DNA of 43,511 bases from Trichomonas tenax (lineage: Eukaryota > Parabasalia > Trichomonadida > Trichomonadidae), in contig JALKBU010000392.1 of NCBI GenBank assembly GCA_023091735.1, positions 1-43,511 of the forward strand, written 5' to 3'. Position 1 is the stretch's first letter; each line of letters begins with the position of its first letter. A model generated the notes under the pieces. The model did not search any database and was not told where the DNA came from. It was given only the letters and a program-made list of their open reading frames with translations. Both the position numbers and the translations under genes were made by a program. This document shows, piece after piece, positions 39,884 through 43,511 of this stretch.

Positions 39884-40360
39884 ATAATCCCTGAATACTT
39901 AACGAATTTCGAAAATCCTCTATTTAATGATGTACAGCTATTTATGGGAGCTTATGGAACAATACCTTCAGAACCAGAGTCTACAAATAGCTCAGCATAT
40001 TATGAAATTGTATCTAATGCATTATCTAATACAAATAATGATATGATTGGATTTAATGTCGATGTTATGAAGTCATTAACAACTTTAGCGAATGAAGACA
40101 AGGGTTATGTCAGTAATGATACCACTCATTTCTTAATGGGATTACCAACAGAGATGGACTTTACATTCCAACAGGGACCGGCTTCAAATTCACCGAATAC
40201 TTATAAATTGACTGTTACGACATCGTAGGATAACACACCATTTAAGGAGAAGCCATAAATTGGATTCTTGAGGCATTGCTGTTTTGCAATTCAGGCAAGA
40301 CCGAATGGACCACCATATATTAGAATTGATGATTACAACTTAGCCGCAGAAGCTGAATAA
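39884..40360 (+). pseudogene. Second structural-type Maverick-like relic
   Basis: One plus-strand frame open from 39884 with in-frame TAG at 40226 and TAA at 40256, ending at TAA 40358. It contains FNDVQLFMGAYGTIPSEPES, FLMGLPTEMDFTFQQGP and, after the stops, RPNGPPYIRIDDYNLAAEAE. Its beta-strand and Pro/Gly-rich character suits a virion protein. It starts 14 bases from the presumed 5' end of the opposite-strand relic, so the two were divergent or have been joined by deletion. Confidence 0.48.
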
Positions 40361-40407
40361 AAAAATAAATTTATTTTTGACATGTAGTGTCTTGGTGCTT
40401 TGGCGCC

Positions 40408-40617
40408 TTAGTTCACAAGGACATACTTCAAACAAATTTTATATTTAGTGATAATGTCCATGTAATCATTCAAATATTTATATTTAAAATCAACTCCACT
40501 CGCTCCTTCATGTTCAATAACTCTTATGTGTGAAATTTTCAAAAATGGTGAATATTTAAGGCAGCATGAAGTTTCAGGATCTAATAAATCAATAATGACA
40601 GAGTTAGTATATAACAT
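40408..40617 (-). CDS. Small protein of unknown function in Maverick-like block
   Basis: ATG 40617, 69 aa, undamaged: MLYTNSVIIDLLDPETSCCL through YNDYM-like helices to KYVLVN. No motif recognised. It is followed on its own strand by a GGCGCC-containing stretch and preceded by a 9-bp-arm hairpin. It may be a small Maverick gene, or the surviving start of a longer one. Confidence 0.4.
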   Translation of the reverse strand: MLYTNSVIIDLLDPETSCCLKYSPFLKISHIRVIEHEGASGVDFKYKYLNDYMDIITKYKICLKYVLVN

Positions 40618-40622
40618 TTCTC

Positions 40623-40648
40623 TCGTTTGTACCTAGCGTTACAAACGA
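40623..40648. other. Hairpin between polymerase relic and small gene
   Basis: TCGTTTGTA (40623-40631) and TACAAACGA (40640-40648) form perfect 9-bp arms around the loop CCTAGCGT. It lies just upstream of the small gene's ATG and downstream of the polymerase relic, a position suited to a transcript-end hairpin. Confidence 0.6.
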
Positions 40649-40775
40649 TCTAAATGTTAGACTCGGGACATAAATAAGCTAATTCTTTTAAAATTTACTT
40701 TTTATAACTTCCAATAAAAATATAATAATATAAATTCAAAATATATATAAAAATATAAATAATAAAAAATATTTT

Positions 40776-43104
40776 TTAAGCAGTTCTATACCAAGCATAC
40801 ACAGTAATGTACGGTGGCATATAATCTGTTCCGGAACCTGTGTTATAAGTATTACCCTCAATAAAATGAAATCTACTTACATCCATGCATTTATACATAA
40901 AATCATAAATGAAAACTAAATACCAATATTTAGCATTATCAAGAGTAAAGAATGCCTCCTGTAAACATATATCACAGCGATAAAATCTATCTTTCATCAT
41001 AACCTGATATGTATCCTCACAAATTTCACGGCTGTTTTTGAATTTGTTTGACATACATGCAACACGTGCTTTTTGTTCATTCATGATTTTAGTTTTTGCG
41101 TAATTTTGGGTATTCATTGCATCGTAACCATATGATCCATTTAATGAAATTTTACAAAATAAACTTTTTCCTTTATTACCTTCTAACTCCGCCTTTTGTC
41201 TTTCATTCATAAATTCATTCACAAATGTATTAATACATGTATTTTTCGTAAATGTTAAAATTGATTGTATATCATCAATGATAAAATGAAATCTATCAAT
41301 AAGATACCATAAATAATATGATGAGAATGGCATATATGTGTTATGTGTACTTGATAATTGAGTTAATTTCTTCTGTTTTTGATCAATGGGTAAATTGTTT
41401 GATTTCATGTAATTATACATAAATGAACTAATTGTTTTCTCATCGGTTGTTATTTCAAGATTTCGAATAATTGATAAAAAGTTTATATATTTATTAATAT
41501 ATTGTTCATCAATGTGGCCCTTAACCTCTGCAACAAATCATATATCTTTTCTTTTAATAATTCCTAAAGCTTTTGCTTTTTTCGTTGCTGTATCACATAT
41601 TAAAACTTCACTTAAACGACTTAGCATGTACATTCTTCCGTTGGTGTATTTAATAAATTCATGCTTGTTTGATGAAAATGATGAGGGGTATAATGAATTA
41701 AAATCAACACCCACAAAGTGTGTCATAATGTTGTCAGTGTCTTTATTTGAGACTGTTTTAGTTAATGGGTAATATAATAACTTATTAATGTATGTGATTC
41801 CTTTAAGATTAACTCTCTGTTGAACATTAGAGAGACCGCCAATGATACCATTATGGAGAATGTGGTAAGCTTCAACTGGATCTAAAGTCATGGGTAAATC
41901 ATTTTTGAGTGCATAGTTTCTCAAATTAATTCTTAACCTTTTGATGTCTTCATCTTTGTTTGATTTAACAACATTACAATAGCAACACATTAACTGAAAA
42001 TTGTCTTTTCTGTGTGATTTTTCGTTATCTATTCTATCTAATGTTGGTTTATTGTCATACGTGAATGCTTTACCACACATTTTACACTTAGATGATAAAA
42101 TTAAATCATGATAATATTGGAAATCATTCATTGAAACATTATTTTTAGTATATCTTTTAGCCTTTTCATCCTGTTTCTTATATGAATCAATTTTATATTT
42201 CCAATATTTCTTCGTTAATTCAAAATTAGAAACAACATCTTCTTCAGGGTATTTTTCGTGAGGGTTAAAGTCTTTATATGCTAATGCGTAACGAATCATT
42301 GATGGATTGGATGAAAGACTCAAATTATGAAGCATATCAATTTTATAAATAAATGTTTCCTCAATGATTTTATCAATTGGGTCACTCATAATTTCAGCAT
42401 CTTTATTACAGTAATGAATGAAATATTCAAGTCCGGGACTCTTTGAGCCTGGGATCAAAGGTCATTTTTTAAAGTTTGCGTAATCGGAAAGATATATTTG
42501 ATAAAAATAATTATATTCCAAATAATGCATTAAAATAACATAAATTTTTATCATCCTGAATACGTCGAACACATCTTAATTTACTAAGAAATACATAACC
42601 CGAAACATTAAATTTAATTCCAGTCTTATTTAATTTGATTACTTTAAAAAGGAATGTATGAATAGCGATATAATGATATGATGATTTATGGGTTGCTTCC
42701 ATCTTTTCTGAAATGAAAGAATAAATATAGTGCTTGTATGTTTTCATATCTTTTGCGTTTTTGATAACAAAAGGAATTGATTTTTCAACTTCATCCTCTT
42801 TTGGAGCGGTTCTTTCATATGTGACATTATGTGAATCTTCAGCAATAAAACCACAATCACACAATATTTTATATGGTCCTAATGTTTCGTTAGCAATTTG
42901 ATCAAATAGTTCAAAAACTTTATCAACACATGTTACTTTATTTAAATAATAATTAATATATAATTCATGGTCTTCATTTTTAATTGTATTTATTCCATAT
43001 GATACATGTTTCAATGCTGTTTTAAATTTTTCTTTGTCGATTGGTGGAGTTAGTAATGAGATGTTCGCATTATCCACGGCTTCGCCGCGTCTACTGCGAA
43101 CATC
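40776..43104 (-). pseudogene. Maverick protein-primed DNA polymerase B relic with HNH module
   Basis: Visible parts in order: an N-terminal domain to RRIQDDKNLCYFNALF (to 42511); a frameshift and a stop; then one frame from 42458 with LEYFIHYCNKDAEIM (Exo III-like), an HNH-type module (CKMCGKAF, LDRIDNEKSHRKDNF, CYCN) near 41960-42090, and motif A VGVDFNSLYPSS (about 41680-41705). A lone TGA at 41538 interrupts it, and the same frame goes on with FVAEVKGHID and motif B KISLNGSYGYDAMN. Exo I and II were not found, so an internal deletion is likely. At motif C the frame leaves the family and ends PPYITVYAWYRTA. No ATG opens the N-terminus. Motifs A and B make the pPolB call firm. Confidence 0.85.
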
Positions 43105-43105
43105 T
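43059..43105. other. Nested GC-rich hairpin at the polymerase 5' end
   Basis: AGATGTTCGCA (43059-43069) and TGCGAACATCT (43095-43105) are perfect 11-bp arms. Within the 25-nt loop CGGC-TTC-GCCG (43077-43087) forms a second stem with a tight loop. It overlaps the open 5' end of the polymerase relic, between two divergent genes. Confidence 0.7.
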
Positions 43106-43273
43106 TTTTATATTTACCGACAGAATTAGTTTTACAAATTAGGGTCCCCCATATAGAGAATAAAATTTTCATTTCTTCCAAAAAACTAACGTTAATTTTA
43201 TTTTGAAATTCCTGACTTTATAAAATCTGATCAGTTTTTAAAATAATTTATTTTTTTATTTCCTAAGTAAAGA

Positions 43274-43511
43274 ATGATTCAGTACATTTTTTATAAAACA
43301 TTCCCCGAACGTTTACAAAAGTTATTCATGAATGATGTAAAGCTGAGAAATACAAATTATGGAAAAAGAGACGATGAACCAGACTATATAACATTACCGT
43401 ATGATGTAAAATTTATCGCTTATGGGTCAACAGTAATGAGAGGAATCAGATTTACATTTTATACTAAAAATTATTTCTACAGTGAATCAACAGAAGATAT
43501 ATATTATATTA
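43274..43511 (+). CDS. Partial gene of unknown function, runs off the window
   Basis: ATG 43274 opens a frame that is uninterrupted to the last base (79 codons): MIQYIFYKTFPERLQKLFMN, then DYITLPYDVKFIAYGSTVMR and GIRFTFYTKNYFY. It has beta-rich, aromatic character. It diverges from the polymerase relic across about 170 bases and is most simply the next gene of the same Maverick-like element. No family recognised. Confidence 0.5.
   Translation, partial: MIQYIFYKTFPERLQKLFMNDVKLRNTNYGKRDDEPDYITLPYDVKFIAYGSTVMRGIRFTFYTKNYFYSESTEDIYYI

Overview
The window looks like a contig from a trichomonad parabasalid, most like Tritrichomonas (inference; no marker gene fixes the species). The case rests on these points: very AT-rich DNA, long intergenic spaces, intronless genes, Inr-like elements of the TCAYTWYTCA type about 15 nt before two start codons, broken DUF3447/ankyrin-type and BspA-like genes, a Myb fragment with the SDVNIK signature, and remnants of Maverick/Polinton elements. 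Start codons were assigned as ATG.

Layout. 1-3.2 kb: a broken surface-type gene, then a GRIP-domain golgin. 3.2-5.6 kb: non-coding, with a cluster of ACGCA motifs and two GC-rich hairpins. 5.7-7.7 kb: a decayed Tc1/mariner-type transposase with an unusually long C-terminal extension. 8.4-11.3 kb: a coiled-coil protein with a ciliary-like C-terminal domain and an FCP1/SCP-like phosphatase. 11.9-12.6 kb: two small convergent Maverick-like genes around a palindrome cluster. 13-13.6 kb: an F5/8C-like domain protein. 14-19.2 kb: a graveyard holding a 300-bp MITE-like element, several broken coding relics, an 82-bp-arm foldback and a Myb fragment. 19.5-27.1 kb: three intact genes (a long coiled-coil protein, a cysteine-cluster protein, a VPS9-like protein) and a possible 1.34-kb element with 22-bp terminal inverted repeats. 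28.9-31.5 kb: an importin-beta-like HEAT protein with no upstream ATG. 31.7-36.1 kb: two broken ankyrin-family genes around an intact gene of unknown function. 36.8-38.5 kb: a highly charged coiled-coil protein. 38.5-43.5 kb: a BspA fragment, then a decayed Maverick-like block with structural-type relics, a protein-primed DNA polymerase B relic with an embedded HNH module, and a gene running off the right edge.

How it fits together. The intact genes are host housekeeping or cytoskeletal and trafficking genes (golgin, VPS9, importin-like, phosphatase, coiled-coil proteins), each transcribed singly. Transposon, Maverick and surface-family debris at several stages of decay sits between them. The signals most worth following are the polymerase relic (HNH insertion, and fusion to a fibre-like tail at motif C), the recurring GC-rich hairpins near Maverick-like relics, the extended transposase whose C-terminal half is still open, and three separate inverted-repeat elements with no recognisable coding capacity.
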